Positions 27,974 to 36,599 of a stretch of 64,000 bases of DNA are shown in pieces. Each line of letters opens with the position of its first letter. Within the stretch, counting starts at the first letter, position 1. Origin of the DNA: CAIWHR01 sp963724975 (GTDB lineage: Bacteria; Pseudomonadota; Gammaproteobacteria; Burkholderiales; Casimicrobiaceae); the NCBI GenBank assembly GCA_963724975.1, contig CAVRXB010000003.1, positions 666,803 through 730,802 of the forward strand, read 5' to 3'. The notes beneath the pieces are model-generated. The model was not told where the DNA came from. It was given only the letters and a program-made list of their open reading frames with translations, and searched no databases. The position numbers were made by a program, and so were the translations under genes.

Positions 27974-28924
27974 ATGCGCTTCTTCGACGCCGCGACGATC
28001 CGCGACGCGCTGCCGTGGCCGCGCATGCTGGAATCGCTCGGCGCGATGTTGCGCGAGGAGGTGTCCGCTCCGCTACGCGGACATCACACGATCGACGTCC
28101 CCGGCGCGTCGGCGGCAACGCTGTTGCTGATGCCGGCTTGGCGCACCGGGCGCCGGATCGGCGTCAAGCTCGTCACCGTGTTTCCCGGCAACCGCGAGCG
28201 CGGCCTGCGTGCGGTGAATGCCGTCTACGCGTTGTTCGACGGGCGGAACGGCGAGCCGCTGGCGCTTTTTGACGGCGACGAGATCACCGCGCGGCGCACG
28301 GCGGGCGCATCCGCTTTCGCTGCCCGTTCGCTCGCGCGGCGCGACGCGCGTCATCTCGTCATGGTGGGAGCGGGACGACAGGCGCGCGGCCTCATCGAAG
28401 CCCATTCGCATGTGCGGCCGATCGAGCGCGTGAGCCTGTGGAGCCGGACATCGGCGCACGCGAGCGCCGCGGCGCGGGCGATGGCGGCCGACGGCCTGCC
28501 GGTGATAGCCGTTTCCGACCTCGAGGCGGCGGTGCGCACTGCGGATGTCGTTTCCTGCGCGACGCTTGCGACGCAACCGCTGGTGAAAGGCGCGTGGCTT
28601 GCGCCCGGCGTTCACCTCGACCTCGTCGGCGCGTTCAACGCAACGATGCGCGAAACGGACGACGCCGCGATGCGCCGTGCCGACGTGATCGTCGTCGACC
28701 ATCGAACGGGCGCATTGACGGAAGGCGGCGACCTCGTGCAGGCGATCGACAGCGGCGCCATTGCACGGGAGCGGATCGTGGCCGACCTCGCCGATCTCGC
28801 GCGCGGCGCGCACCCCGGGCGCACGGATAACGCGCAGATCACGGTGTTCAAATCGGTAGGCTTCGCGCTCGAGGATCTGGCGGCCGCCGAATCGATTCTC
28901 GATGCCGCGGAGGACGCCGCCTAG
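27974..28924 (+). CDS. Ornithine cyclodeaminase/mu-crystallin family protein
   Basis: 316 residues. It has HHTIDVPGASAATLLLMPAW, GVKLVTVFPGN, DGDEITARRTAGASAFAARSLA and the NAD-binding GAGRQARGLIEAH of the family. Members convert ornithine to proline and ammonia or reduce cyclic imines such as pyrroline-2-carboxylate. Being 27 bases downstream of putA in the same direction supports a proline-related role: made proline could be oxidised by PutA. Substrate is not settled by sequence. Confidence 0.85.
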   Translation: MRFFDAATIRDALPWPRMLESLGAMLREEVSAPLRGHHTIDVPGASAATLLLMPAWRTGRRIGVKLVTVFPGNRERGLRAVNAVYALFDGRNGEPLALFDGDEITARRTAGASAFAARSLARRDARHLVMVGAGRQARGLIEAHSHVRPIERVSLWSRTSAHASAAARAMAADGLPVIAVSDLEAAVRTADVVSCATLATQPLVKGAWLAPGVHLDLVGAFNATMRETDDAAMRRADVIVVDHRTGALTEGGDLVQAIDSGAIARERIVADLADLARGAHPGRTDNAQITVFKSVGFALEDLAAAESILDAAEDAA

Positions 28925-28952
28925 TGCCCGCCCGGCCGCCCGAAGGGCACTA
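28922..28952. repeat. Palindrome overlapping the cyclodeaminase stop codon
   Basis: TAGTGCCC and GGGCACTA flank a 15-base centre, giving an 8-bp perfect stem. The gene's TAG stop is the first arm. There is no T run, so it is not a canonical terminator. Compare 29269-29290, 39004-39025 and 51906-51931. Confidence 0.7.
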
Positions 28953-28953
28953 T

Positions 28954-28997
28954 GCGCCCCCCTGGGGGCAGCGAACGAAGTGAGCGTGGGGGTCCAC
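28954..28997. repeat. Intergenic GCCCCCTGGGGGC-type hairpin repeat
   Basis: GCCCCC-CT-GGGGGC (28956-28969) followed by AGCGAACGAAGTGAGCGTGG. I recall this kind of element as a frequent intergenic repeat in Burkholderiales. A related element lies at 59998-60045. Confidence 0.55.
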
Positions 28998-29001
28998 AAC
29001 T

Positions 29002-29187
29002 CTAGTGAACGGCGCGCCCGGCCGCATCCTGACGCGCTTCGTATTCCTCGATCAGCGCCACGAGCTCGTCAAATCGGCGACCGGCGGGCGTGTCGGGATC
29101 GGTCGCCATCAACTCCTCCAATTCGTCGAGCGCGGCAAGATAGGCGGCCTCGTTGTCCAAACGTTGCGGGTCGAGAAGATGCGACAT
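29002..29187 (-). CDS. Small protein like the N-terminal region of HigA-type antitoxins
   Basis: 61 residues. AAYLAALDELEELMATDPDT followed by PAGRRFDELVALIEEYEAR looks like the helical N-terminal segment of HTH-type HigA antitoxins (pattern EADYEAALAEIERLM...TPEGDRLD.LATLVEAYE). The DNA-binding HTH that follows in HigA is absent, and no RelE/HigB toxin gene is adjacent. It could be a stand-alone helical protein or a gene remnant. ATG 29187 lies about 110 bases from the GNAT gene end. Confidence 0.6.
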   Translation of the reverse strand: MSHLLDPQRLDNEAAYLAALDELEELMATDPDTPAGRRFDELVALIEEYEARQDAAGRAVH

Positions 29188-29268
29188 CGTGTGCTCCTGT
29201 TCGCTCGCTCAAGGAACTTTCGCGGCATCATCGGCGTCGCGGGGCGCGCGCGCCATTGACCGTTTGGA

Positions 29269-29290
29269 TTAGGGCCTCAACAGGCCCTAA
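29269..29290. repeat. Perfect TTAGGGCCT/AGGCCCTAA palindrome
   Basis: A 9-bp perfect stem around a CAAC loop, located between two minus-strand genes. The arm TAGGGCCT recurs, slightly altered, at 51906-51931 after ridA. Confidence 0.8.
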
Positions 29291-29298
29291 GCGTTCGG

Positions 29299-29607
29299 TC
29301 AGAGCGTGAATCCGTCCGGGAGCAGCCCCTGCGCTTCAGGGTGGCGCTTCATGTACGTTCGCACGTACGAACACCACGGCTCGACTTCGAGATCGTTCGC
29401 CGTGGCGTAGGCGAGCGCCGCTTGCACGAGCCTCGCCGCGATGCCGCGACCCGTGAGCGGCCGCGGCACCGCCGTGTGATGGATTCGCATCACGCCGTCG
29501 ACGAGGTGATAGTTGGCAACGCAAAGGTGTCCGTCCACCGTTGCTTCGAAACGCGAGGCGGCCGCGTTGTGCCGCACCTCGACGGGCGATGTCGCAGTGC
29601 GGGTCAC
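29299..29607 (-). CDS. Small GNAT acetyltransferase-like protein (YjdJ/NATD1 type)
   Basis: 102 residues, the short GNAT form. VRHNAAASRFEATVDGHLCVANYHLVDG, HTAVPRPLTGRGIAARLVQAALAYA and CSYVRTYMKRHPE are the family signature; the acetyl-CoA loop is GRGIAARL. Substrate unknown. Its GTG start overlaps the TGA of the upstream dioxygenase gene (GTGA), so the two are coupled. Confidence 0.85.
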   Translation of the reverse strand: MTRTATSPVEVRHNAAASRFEATVDGHLCVANYHLVDGVMRIHHTAVPRPLTGRGIAARLVQAALAYATANDLEVEPWCSYVRTYMKRHPEAQGLLPDGFTL

Positions 29608-30392
29608 TGCACCGGATAGAACGCGTACGAATCCATCGCCAGCGCCCCCGCTTCAAAGCCCTGGATGACGCGTTCGACGCGGGGAGTGTCCCCGGCCGCG
29701 CCCCATGCGACGTGCAGCGGCAGAAAGTGTTCCTCCGACGGATGAGCGCGCTCCGCTTGCGGTGCCTGTTCGCGATACGCGATCAGCGCCGCGGTGTCGT
29801 GCACCGCCAGGCGATCCTGCAGCCAGTCGGAAAACGCCTGCGCATAACGCAGCGGCTCGTTGCGGCGCGGGTTGGCCATCCAGTCGCGAAGATTGTGCGT
29901 CGTATGGCCCGATCCGACGATCAGCACGCCATCGGCGGAGAGCGGCGCCAGCGCTCGCCCAAGCGCCACGTGGCGCGCGGTGCCAAGCTCGGGCTGCACG
30001 GAGAGCTGCACGACGGGCACGTCGTGGTCCGGATACATCCAACGCAACGGTACCCACGCGCCGTGATCGAGTCCCCGACAGCCGTCGACACCGGCCGTGA
30101 TTCCGGCGTTCTTCAGCAGGGCGATGGCTTGCGTCGAGAGGGGTGGATCGCCGGGTGCCGGGTATTCGATTGCATACAGCGCCGCGGGAAAACCACCGAA
30201 ATCGTGAATCGTCCCCGGCTTCGGATTTCCGGTCAGCATCGGCACCGACGTTTCCCAGTGTGCCGAGACCATCAGCACCGCGCGCGGTCGCGGCAGCGTG
30301 CGGCCCAGCGCTTGCCACGCGTCGCCGGCGGCGCCCGGCTCGATGGCGTGCATCGGCGAGCCGTGGGAAAGAAAAAGCGTCGGAAGCGTCAT
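29604..30392 (-). CDS. ygiD: 4,5-DOPA-type extradiol dioxygenase family protein
   Basis: 262 residues. Metal ligands typical of the LigB/DODA family are visible: FLSHGSP near the N-terminus, SAHWE, and GSGHTTHNLRDW. Bacterial members (YgiD) open L-DOPA or catechol rings at zinc or iron. Natural substrate in bacteria is uncertain. It is followed by a coupled GNAT gene and preceded, 22 bases away, by a glutathione transferase gene on the same strand. A role in handling reactive aromatics would fit but is inference. Confidence 0.85.
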   Translation of the reverse strand: MTLPTLFLSHGSPMHAIEPGAAGDAWQALGRTLPRPRAVLMVSAHWETSVPMLTGNPKPGTIHDFGGFPAALYAIEYPAPGDPPLSTQAIALLKNAGITAGVDGCRGLDHGAWVPLRWMYPDHDVPVVQLSVQPELGTARHVALGRALAPLSADGVLIVGSGHTTHNLRDWMANPRRNEPLRYAQAFSDWLQDRLAVHDTAALIAYREQAPQAERAHPSEEHFLPLHVAWGAAGDTPRVERVIQGFEAGALAMDSYAFYPVQ

Positions 30393-30414
30393 TGCGGCAG
30401 AACCATGCGTGCGT

Positions 30415-31047
30415 TCAGGCTGTTTCCTTCGCCGCGTCGTGCGCTTTCTTGATCAGGCCTTCCTCGGCCATCGCCGCACGCACCGCCGGGCGCGCCGCCA
30501 CCCGCGCATGGAACTGTTGTACGAGCGGCCACGGCGCGAGATCGAACTTCAGCATCGGCGCCCAATTGACGATTGTGAACAGGTACGCGTCGGCAACAGT
30601 GAACTTCTCGCCCATGATATAGGGCTGGATCGAAAGCGTCTTCGAAATGAAGTCGAGGCGAGATGCGATCTTGGCGTGCAGCGTTTCCTTCGTCGCGTCG
30701 GGTACGGGATGCCACAGCGGGCTGAAATTCTTGTGCAGCTCGGTGGCGACGAAGTTGAGCCACTCCATCAGCCGATAGCGTTCCATCGAGCCGAAGACGG
30801 GCGCCAGCGTACCCGGCTTGCGGTCGGCGATGTATTGCAGGATCACGGCTGCTTCGGACAAACGCGATCCGTCGTCGAGCTCGAGCACGGGCACGTAGCC
30901 TTTCGGGTTGATTGTGTAGTAATCCGTGCCGTCGGCGAGCGTGTGAGTCTTGAGGTCGACTCGCTTCGCCGAATAGGACAGGCCGGCTTCGGCGAGCGCG
31001 ATGTGCGCTGCCAGCGAGCAAGCGCCAGGCGAGAAATAGAGGTTCAT
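30415..31047 (-). CDS. Glutathione S-transferase
   Basis: 210 residues. The thioredoxin-like N-domain shows MNLYFSPGACSLAAHIALAE with the GSH-binding Ser/Cys of beta-class GSTs, then GYVPVLELDDG and LSEAAVILQYIAD. The helical C-domain has FTVADAYLFTIVNW. It conjugates glutathione to electrophiles in the cytoplasm. ATG 31047 is used; the frame continues upstream into the DoxX region without similarity. It is in line with doxX, 41 bases away, so doxX, gst and the dioxygenase may share a transcript. Confidence 0.9.
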   Translation of the reverse strand: MNLYFSPGACSLAAHIALAEAGLSYSAKRVDLKTHTLADGTDYYTINPKGYVPVLELDDGSRLSEAAVILQYIADRKPGTLAPVFGSMERYRLMEWLNFVATELHKNFSPLWHPVPDATKETLHAKIASRLDFISKTLSIQPYIMGEKFTVADAYLFTIVNWAPMLKFDLAPWPLVQQFHARVAARPAVRAAMAEEGLIKKAHDAAKETA

Positions 31048-31088
31048 GAAATTTCCTTCAGGTCGGATTGACAAATACCCGTCGTGCG

Positions 31089-31508
31089 TCAGGCGCGATG
31101 CGGCGTCGGCGTCGGGCTCGGGAAACGGAACGCAAATGCCCCGTCTCCGAGCAATGCCTGCACGATCAGCGCGACGGTCCAGAAGGCCGGGTATTCCCAG
31201 CCACCATGGGGCGATGTGAAGAGCCAGCCGTTGCCGGAGTGCGCCCACGTTGCGCCGAGCAGCACGGGCACAAGTGCCAGTGCAACGACGCGCGTCCGGA
31301 AGCCGACGATCAGCAAGACGCCCCCGAAAAGCTCAGCGGCGATCGTTGCATACCCTAGGACACCGGGGAGCCCGAGGGATTCAAAGAATTTCGCAGTTCC
31401 GGCGGGAGTGAAAACGAAGTACTTGAGCAGCGCGTGGGCGATGAACATCGTTCCCAGCGAGAGTCGTAGCAGCAGTGCGGCAGTGGCGGTCGTTCGCTGA
31501 TCGTTCAT
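31089..31508 (-). CDS. DoxX-family membrane protein
   Basis: 139 residues, four hydrophobic segments. LLLRLSLGTMFIAHALLKYF, FGGVLLIVGFRTRVVALALVP and the loop GWEYPAFWTVALIVQALLGDG are typical DoxX features. Members are linked to thiol and oxidative stress, often as a partner of GST or other oxidoreductases. It is first in the minus-strand set and faces a LysR gene across a palindromic operator. Confidence 0.85.
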   Translation of the reverse strand: MNDQRTTATAALLLRLSLGTMFIAHALLKYFVFTPAGTAKFFESLGLPGVLGYATIAAELFGGVLLIVGFRTRVVALALVPVLLGATWAHSGNGWLFTSPHGGWEYPAFWTVALIVQALLGDGAFAFRFPSPTPTPHRA

Positions 31509-31597
31509 GACAGCTCCTTCGAAATTGCACCCGAGGGCGCGATGACCCCAATAGTGTGCTTTGTCGAAAAAGAGATAAATATGCGAGTGGTTGAAAT

Positions 31598-31620
31598 ATT
31601 ATTGCGAAAAATGCAATAAT
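31598..31620. promoter_or_regulatory. LysR-type operator between doxX and the LysR gene
   Basis: ATTATTGC and GCAATAAT form 8-bp perfect arms around a 7-base AT-rich spacer (GAAAAAT), containing T-N11-A. It lies 90 bases from doxX and 30 bases from the LysR ATG, in an AT-rich intergenic region. This is the expected site for autoregulation and control of the divergent doxX-gst genes. Confidence 0.7.
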
Positions 31621-31649
31621 TGTCCTGTCTCCCTGCGGGTGCGCTCAGC

Positions 31650-32606
31650 ATGGATCGTTTCCACGCGATCGAAGCCTTTGTAAAAGTCGTCGAGGCCGGC
31701 AGCTTCGCGCGTGCCGCCGATCGCCTCGGCGTATCGGTGTCGTCCGTGTCGCGGCATGTCAGCGAGCTCGAAGCGCATCTCGACGCGCGACTCCTCAACC
31801 GGACCACGCGCCGCCTGTCGCTCACCGAGATCGGTGGCGAATTCCACGAACGCTGCGTCCAGCTGCTCGCAGATCTCGAAGAAGCGGAGGAAAGCGCAGG
31901 CGAAGGTACGCTCGCGCCGCGCGGCACGCTGCGCCTCACGTGCGGCGTCACGTTCGGCACGCGCCACATCGCCCCGGCAGTCACCGAGTTCATGGCGCGC
32001 TATCCCGAGATGCGTTTCGACGTCGAGCTTTCCGACCGCATCGTCGATCTCGTCGACGAGGGCTTCGACGCGGCCGTACGGATCGGCGCCGTCGGCGGCC
32101 AGAACCTCATCGCGCGCAAGGTTGGAGTTACCCAGCTCGTCTGCTGCGCGGCGCCCGCCTATCTCGCGCGTCATGGCGAGCCGCGCGTCCCCGAGGACCT
32201 CACGGGGCATGCGTGCCTCACGTATGCTTACGCGCCGCAAAGCGGCCTCTGGCCGTTCCGCGACACCGACGGCCGCGAGCGCAGCGTCCGCATTACCGGT
32301 CCGGTCCATGCCAACAACGGGGCCTTCCTCGAGGTACTCGCGGTGGCGGGTGTAGGCATCGCGTTCGAGCCCGATTTCGTCGTCGGTCCCGACGTGAAGG
32401 CCGGTCGCCTGGTGAAGATCCTGCGGACATTCCTGCCGCGCGCGGCACCGATCAATGTGGTGTACCCGAGCCGGCGCCACCTGTCGGCGAAAGTGCGCAC
32501 GTTCACCGACTTCCTGGTGCAACGCTTCGCAATCGCCGAATGGGCGCTCGAGGGATCGGTGGGTACCGCTCCCGCCGAGCGACGGAAACCCGAGCGCCGT
32601 CGATGA
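31650..32606 (+). CDS. LysR-family transcriptional regulator
   Basis: 318 residues. The N-terminal winged HTH (MDRFHAIEAFVKVVEAGSF, AADRLGVSVSSVSRHVSELE) is followed by a periplasmic-binding-like effector domain from about residue 92. It matches the large DNA-binding transcriptional regulator group near AaeR/DsdC-like proteins. ATG 31650 is the first start compatible with the HTH. It is divergent from doxX and gst and probably regulates them through the palindrome in between. Confidence 0.9.
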   Translation: MDRFHAIEAFVKVVEAGSFARAADRLGVSVSSVSRHVSELEAHLDARLLNRTTRRLSLTEIGGEFHERCVQLLADLEEAEESAGEGTLAPRGTLRLTCGVTFGTRHIAPAVTEFMARYPEMRFDVELSDRIVDLVDEGFDAAVRIGAVGGQNLIARKVGVTQLVCCAAPAYLARHGEPRVPEDLTGHACLTYAYAPQSGLWPFRDTDGRERSVRITGPVHANNGAFLEVLAVAGVGIAFEPDFVVGPDVKAGRLVKILRTFLPRAAPINVVYPSRRHLSAKVRTFTDFLVQRFAIAEWALEGSVGTAPAERRKPERRR

Positions 32607-32643
32607 TGTTAGATTGACTGAAATCTCACGCGCGCCTCTTCCC

Positions 32644-33729
32644 ATGTCCGAACGCCGCTCGTTTGTCGATCACTGGACCTGGCTCATGCCGCTCGCAGCG
32701 TGGGCCGCGCTATTGATCGTGATGGCAACAGGTTGGACGGGCCCGATCCTGTGGGTCGTCGCCGCCTGCCTTGCCGGCGCCGTGTTCGCCGCCGTCCATC
32801 ACGCCGAGGTCGTCGCGCACCGCGTCGGCGAGCCGTATGGCACGCTGGTGCTCGCGATTGCGGTCACGGTGATCGAAGTCGCGCTGATCGTCTCGCTGAT
32901 GCTCTCCCTCGGCGACGCCAAGGCGGCGCTGGCGCGGGACACCGTGTTCGCCGCGATCATGATCGTGTGCAATGGAGTCGTCGGGCTCTGCCTCCTGCTG
33001 GGCGGGCTTCGGCACCGCGAGCAGGTCTTCCATCTGGAAGGCGCGAGCGCGGCGCTGGCGGTGCTCGCGGCATTGGCGGTGCTGGCGCTGGTGCTGCCGA
33101 ACTACGCGACGTCGGTTCCAGGTCCGATGTGGTCACCGGCGCAACTCGCATTCTCCGGCATCGCATCGCTTCTGCTCTACGGCGCGTTCGTCTTCATCCA
33201 GACGGTCCGCCACCGCGAATATTTCCTGGCCGCGGACCCCTCAGACGAGGACGCGCACGCTCCGCCGCCGTCGCTGTCCGTGACCTGGACGAGCGCCGGA
33301 CTCCTGTTCGTGTCGCTCGTCGCGGTCGTCGGACTTGCGAAGGCGCTTTCCCCGGCGATCGAATCCGCCGTTGCGAAGTGGGGCGCGCCGGAGAGCGTCG
33401 TCGGCATCATTATCGCGTTGCTCGTGCTCTTGCCGGAGGGACTCGCCGCCGCGCGCGCGGCGCGCGCCGACAAGCTGCAGACGAGCCTCAACCTTGCGCT
33501 CGGCTCGGCGCTCGCGAGCATCGGTCTCACCATTCCCGTGATCGCAGCGATATTCATCGTGACAGGCCGGCCGCTGATACTCGGCCTCGAGGCGAAGGAA
33601 ATCGTGCTGCTGGCGCTGACGCTGCTGGTCGGCGCGATCACGCTCGGCACCGGACGCACCACGGTCCTGCAAGGCGTCGTACACCTCGTGATCTTCGCGG
33701 CGTTCGCTTTCCTGTCCATCGTGCCCTGA
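32644..33729 (+). CDS. CaCA-family cation:proton antiporter (ChaA/Y4hA type)
   Basis: 361-residue inner-membrane protein with about 11 hydrophobic segments. The two alpha repeats are visible: GEPYGTLVLAIAVTVIEVAL with E in the first, and GIIIALLVLLPEGLAAARA with E in the second. This pattern belongs to Ca2+/Na+:H+ antiporters such as ChaA. It exports Ca2+, Na+ or K+ in exchange for protons. It follows the LysR gene by 37 bases in the same direction but is probably independent. Confidence 0.85.
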   Translation: MSERRSFVDHWTWLMPLAAWAALLIVMATGWTGPILWVVAACLAGAVFAAVHHAEVVAHRVGEPYGTLVLAIAVTVIEVALIVSLMLSLGDAKAALARDTVFAAIMIVCNGVVGLCLLLGGLRHREQVFHLEGASAALAVLAALAVLALVLPNYATSVPGPMWSPAQLAFSGIASLLLYGAFVFIQTVRHREYFLAADPSDEDAHAPPPSLSVTWTSAGLLFVSLVAVVGLAKALSPAIESAVAKWGAPESVVGIIIALLVLLPEGLAAARAARADKLQTSLNLALGSALASIGLTIPVIAAIFIVTGRPLILGLEAKEIVLLALTLLVGAITLGTGRTTVLQGVVHLVIFAAFAFLSIVP

Positions 33730-33748
33730 ACGCCGTACGCAGAGCCGC

Positions 33749-34963
33749 TCAGTCGGGAGGCTTGGACAGCGCAGGCGAAGGCGCCGGGATCGGGAGCACG
33801 ACCGGCTTCGCGACCCGGTGCGACAGTGCGGTCGCCGCGCTCGTCGCGAGCACCACGAGCATCACAGAGCCGAACGGGAATCCATGCAGCTTCCCCGCCT
33901 CGGCGGCGGCGAGGAACAGCAGCACGGTGATGAGTCCGCGCGGCGCGATCCAGGTCAGCGCCAATGCGTCCGGCTGTCGCAACGCGCGAAGGATCACCCC
34001 GCGCGATGCGAAAACGGCGACGAACACCGCGACGGCGACAGCCCACGCGCGCCACGATGCCATCTTTTCGAGGTTCGTCCAGTAACCGAGGAGCAGGAAG
34101 AAGAAGCTCTTGGTGGCGAAGGTGAGCTCGGCGACAAGCCCCTTGTACTCTTTCAGCGTCTGAGGGTAATCGTCGCCGCGCCAGGCGGACAACCGGCGGC
34201 TCCAGTTGGCGAGGTGCGGATTGTTGAGCAGCAGGCCGCAGCCCAGCACGAGGACGAGCGGCGACAGCTGCAACGCCTTGCCGGCGGCGTACAGAAATAT
34301 GATCCCGGCGATGAGCGGCAGGAACCGGACGTGCCCGTCCACCCGGTTGAGGAAAAAAAAGATCATCGGCGCCACGAGCAGCGCGATCGTCAGCGATATC
34401 GCGCCGCCGCCGAAGAGGTCGATCGCGAAATCCTGCACCGAGCCCTGCGCGGTGAGCCACGCGTAGAACACGAGCACGCCGATGATATCGGACAGCGAGC
34501 TCTCGTAGATGACGAACTCGCGCGGTTCGGCGGCGAGGCCCGATGCGCTCGGAATCGCGACCGCGCTGCTGATCACCGAAAACGGAATCGCCGCGAGAAT
34601 CGCGTCCGCGTTCGTCATGCCGAGCGCGTTGACGAACAGAATCGTCATCACCGCGAGCGTTGCCGCAAATCCCAACAATGCCGAGGTGGCGGAAACCGCG
34701 ATCAGCCGCAGGCGCCCGCGCGTGACGTTTAAGTCGAGCGCGCCTTCGAGCACGATCAGGATGAGCCCGAGCGTCCCCACCACCGGCACGACCGGCGCGA
34801 TCCACGTGAGCTCGACGCCGACCGGGTCGAGGAGATGGCGCAGCGCTATCCCGCTCGCGATCAGCAGCACGACCGACGGCAGCCGGTAGCGGCGGCCCGC
34901 GACATTGACGAAGTACGCGAGCAGCAACAGCCCGGACGCGAAGAGGATGGCGGTCTCGGTCAT
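33749..34963 (-). CDS. Sodium/proton antiporter, CPA family
   Basis: 404 residues with about 12 hydrophobic segments. RLPSVVLLIASGIALRHLLDP, LEGALDLN, SVISSAVAIPSASGLA and SSLSDIIGVLVFYAWL are CPA-type; the ion-binding acidic residue is the Asp in SLSDI. It exchanges Na+ or K+ for protons. It converges with the ChaA-like gene, with 19 bases between. A TrkA regulatory domain is missing. Confidence 0.85.
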   Translation of the reverse strand: MTETAILFASGLLLLAYFVNVAGRRYRLPSVVLLIASGIALRHLLDPVGVELTWIAPVVPVVGTLGLILIVLEGALDLNVTRGRLRLIAVSATSALLGFAATLAVMTILFVNALGMTNADAILAAIPFSVISSAVAIPSASGLAAEPREFVIYESSLSDIIGVLVFYAWLTAQGSVQDFAIDLFGGGAISLTIALLVAPMIFFFLNRVDGHVRFLPLIAGIIFLYAAGKALQLSPLVLVLGCGLLLNNPHLANWSRRLSAWRGDDYPQTLKEYKGLVAELTFATKSFFFLLLGYWTNLEKMASWRAWAVAVAVFVAVFASRGVILRALRQPDALALTWIAPRGLITVLLFLAAAEAGKLHGFPFGSVMLVVLATSAATALSHRVAKPVVLPIPAPSPALSKPPD

Positions 34964-34981
34964 GCGCTCGCGACCGCCGTG

Positions 34982-35380
34982 CTACGGAATCTGGATCTTT
35001 CCGCCACCACCTAGCCCGCCTGCGGGCGGCAGTGCGCCACCCTGCGGTATGACGATCGACGACGACGCCTGCCGGCGCATTTCCATCAGCTCGCGCATCG
35101 CGCGGTCGACGCCAGCCTTCGCGGCCGGAGCGTACTTGGCGATTGCGTCGGCGAGGCTCGTGGCATCGATGTCGAAGCTGATCGGCAGCGGTCCCATGTT
35201 GGTGAGGAGTTGAGCTTCGCCGCTGTACACCGTCGCGCGCGCGGGATCGGGAGCACCGTCTGCGGTCACGGGGACGAGCACGCGCAACGTGCCGACCTTG
35301 CGGTCGGTATAGATTTCCTCGCGGTAAAGCGCAGCCGCATCGAGCGAGGGTTCGCCGCCGCGCGCGGATTCGGTAGCCAT
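34982..35380 (-). CDS. Conserved hypothetical cytoplasmic protein
   Basis: 132 residues, hydrophilic, no signal peptide. It contains YREEIYTDRKVGTLRVLVPVTADGA, GEAQLLTNMGPLPISFDI and a Gly-rich end GGLGGGGKIQIP. I recall similar proteins in Burkholderiales with the same opening (YREEvfTDRkvGtir) but no function is known. It lies 18 bases upstream of the antiporter gene on the same strand, so the two may be cotranscribed. Confidence 0.75.
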   Translation of the reverse strand: MATESARGGEPSLDAAALYREEIYTDRKVGTLRVLVPVTADGAPDPARATVYSGEAQLLTNMGPLPISFDIDATSLADAIAKYAPAAKAGVDRAMRELMEMRRQASSSIVIPQGGALPPAGGLGGGGKIQIP

Positions 35381-35596
35381 GAGACGTCCTTCAGGTTGGT
35401 CGAAGGTCGATTCTACGGTGCCGCAGGCGGGCCGCCAACTTGCTCATTGGAGTACCTTCGCGCTGCGCGCTCCGGTATTCGCGCTCGGGGCGGCCCTTCG
35501 CGCTCATGCGCCGCGACGACGCGGGGCTTTGGCGGGGACGCCGGTTCGTGTAGATTGCCCAGACGCGCGCCATGCTACTGGCGCTTGGGGACCTGG

Positions 35597-36580
35597 ATGC
35601 GCCGATACCTTGCTCTGATCTTCGTCGCGATTGTGGCTGCGATTGTGGCTGCATTAGGGGCAGCGCCCGCTTTCGCGCAGGACTATCCCACGAAGCCGGT
35701 GAAGATCATCGTGCCGTTCGCCGCCGGCGGTCCCGCCGATGTCTATGCGCGATTCCTCGGACAGCGGCTCTCGGACGCGCTCGGTCAGCCTTTCGTCGTC
35801 GAGGATCGGCCCGGCGCCGGTTCGCTCATCGGCACGGACGCCGTCGCCAAGAGCGCGCCCGATGGTTACACGCTGCTGCTGATGTCGAACACGCAGACGG
35901 TCAACGAATCGCTCATTCCCAACAAGCCCTATCAGCTGATGCGTGACTTCGCGCCCGTTGCGCCGATCAACTATTCCGACTTGGTGCTGGTGATACACCC
36001 GTCGGTGGGCGCAAGCAGCGTCGCCGATCTCATCAAGCTCGCGAAGGCAAGCCCCGGCAAGCTCAATTACGCTTCTTCCGGACCCGGGACGCCGTATCAC
36101 ATGGCCGGCGAACTGTTCAAGGCGATGGCGGGAGTGGATATCGTCCACGTGCCGTACAAGGGAAGCTCGGGCGCGCGCACCGACGTGCTGGGCGGGCAGG
36201 TGCAGATGATGTTCGATGCCGTGACGACGATGAGCGAGCATGCGCGTGCCGGCAGCGTCAAAGCGCTCGCGACGACCGGCAAGACGCGCTCGTCGGTGCT
36301 GCCCAATGTGCCGACGATGAGCGAAGCCGGCGTAACGGGCTACGAGGCCGTGATCTGGCTCGGCCTCATCGCGCCCCGGAACACGCCACCGGCAATCGTC
36401 GCGCGCCTCAACGCCGAGATCACGAAGATCGTCAATCGTCCCGAGGTGCGCTCGGAGTGGGCGAAGCAGGGTGCGACCGCAATGGTGATGACGCCTGAGG
36501 AGTTCGGCCGCTACCTTGCGGAAGACATCGCCAAATGGGAGCGCATCGTAAAAATTTCCGGCGCGAAGCCCGATCAGTGA
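35597..36580 (+). CDS. Bug/TctC-family tripartite tricarboxylate binding protein
   Basis: 327 residues. Signal peptide to about AFAQ, then YPTKPVKIIVPFAAGGPADVYAR, the Bug-family signature with the aspartate-binding loop, DRPGAGSLIGTDAVA, YASSGPGTPYHMAGELF and VPYKGSSGA. It binds an organic acid in the periplasm. Neither TctA nor TctB genes are adjacent, which is usual for the expanded Bug family. ATG 35597 gives the standard signal peptide; the frame reads upstream without similarity. Confidence 0.9.
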   Translation: MRRYLALIFVAIVAAIVAALGAAPAFAQDYPTKPVKIIVPFAAGGPADVYARFLGQRLSDALGQPFVVEDRPGAGSLIGTDAVAKSAPDGYTLLLMSNTQTVNESLIPNKPYQLMRDFAPVAPINYSDLVLVIHPSVGASSVADLIKLAKASPGKLNYASSGPGTPYHMAGELFKAMAGVDIVHVPYKGSSGARTDVLGGQVQMMFDAVTTMSEHARAGSVKALATTGKTRSSVLPNVPTMSEAGVTGYEAVIWLGLIAPRNTPPAIVARLNAEITKIVNRPEVRSEWAKQGATAMVMTPEEFGRYLAEDIAKWERIVKISGAKPDQ

Positions 36581-36599
36581 ACGTCCGACTTTCGCCGCG

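Noticed and set aside
29002..29187. Complete HigBA toxin-antitoxin pair
   Set aside because: No RelE/HigB-like ORF was found on either strand next to it, and the HTH part is missing.
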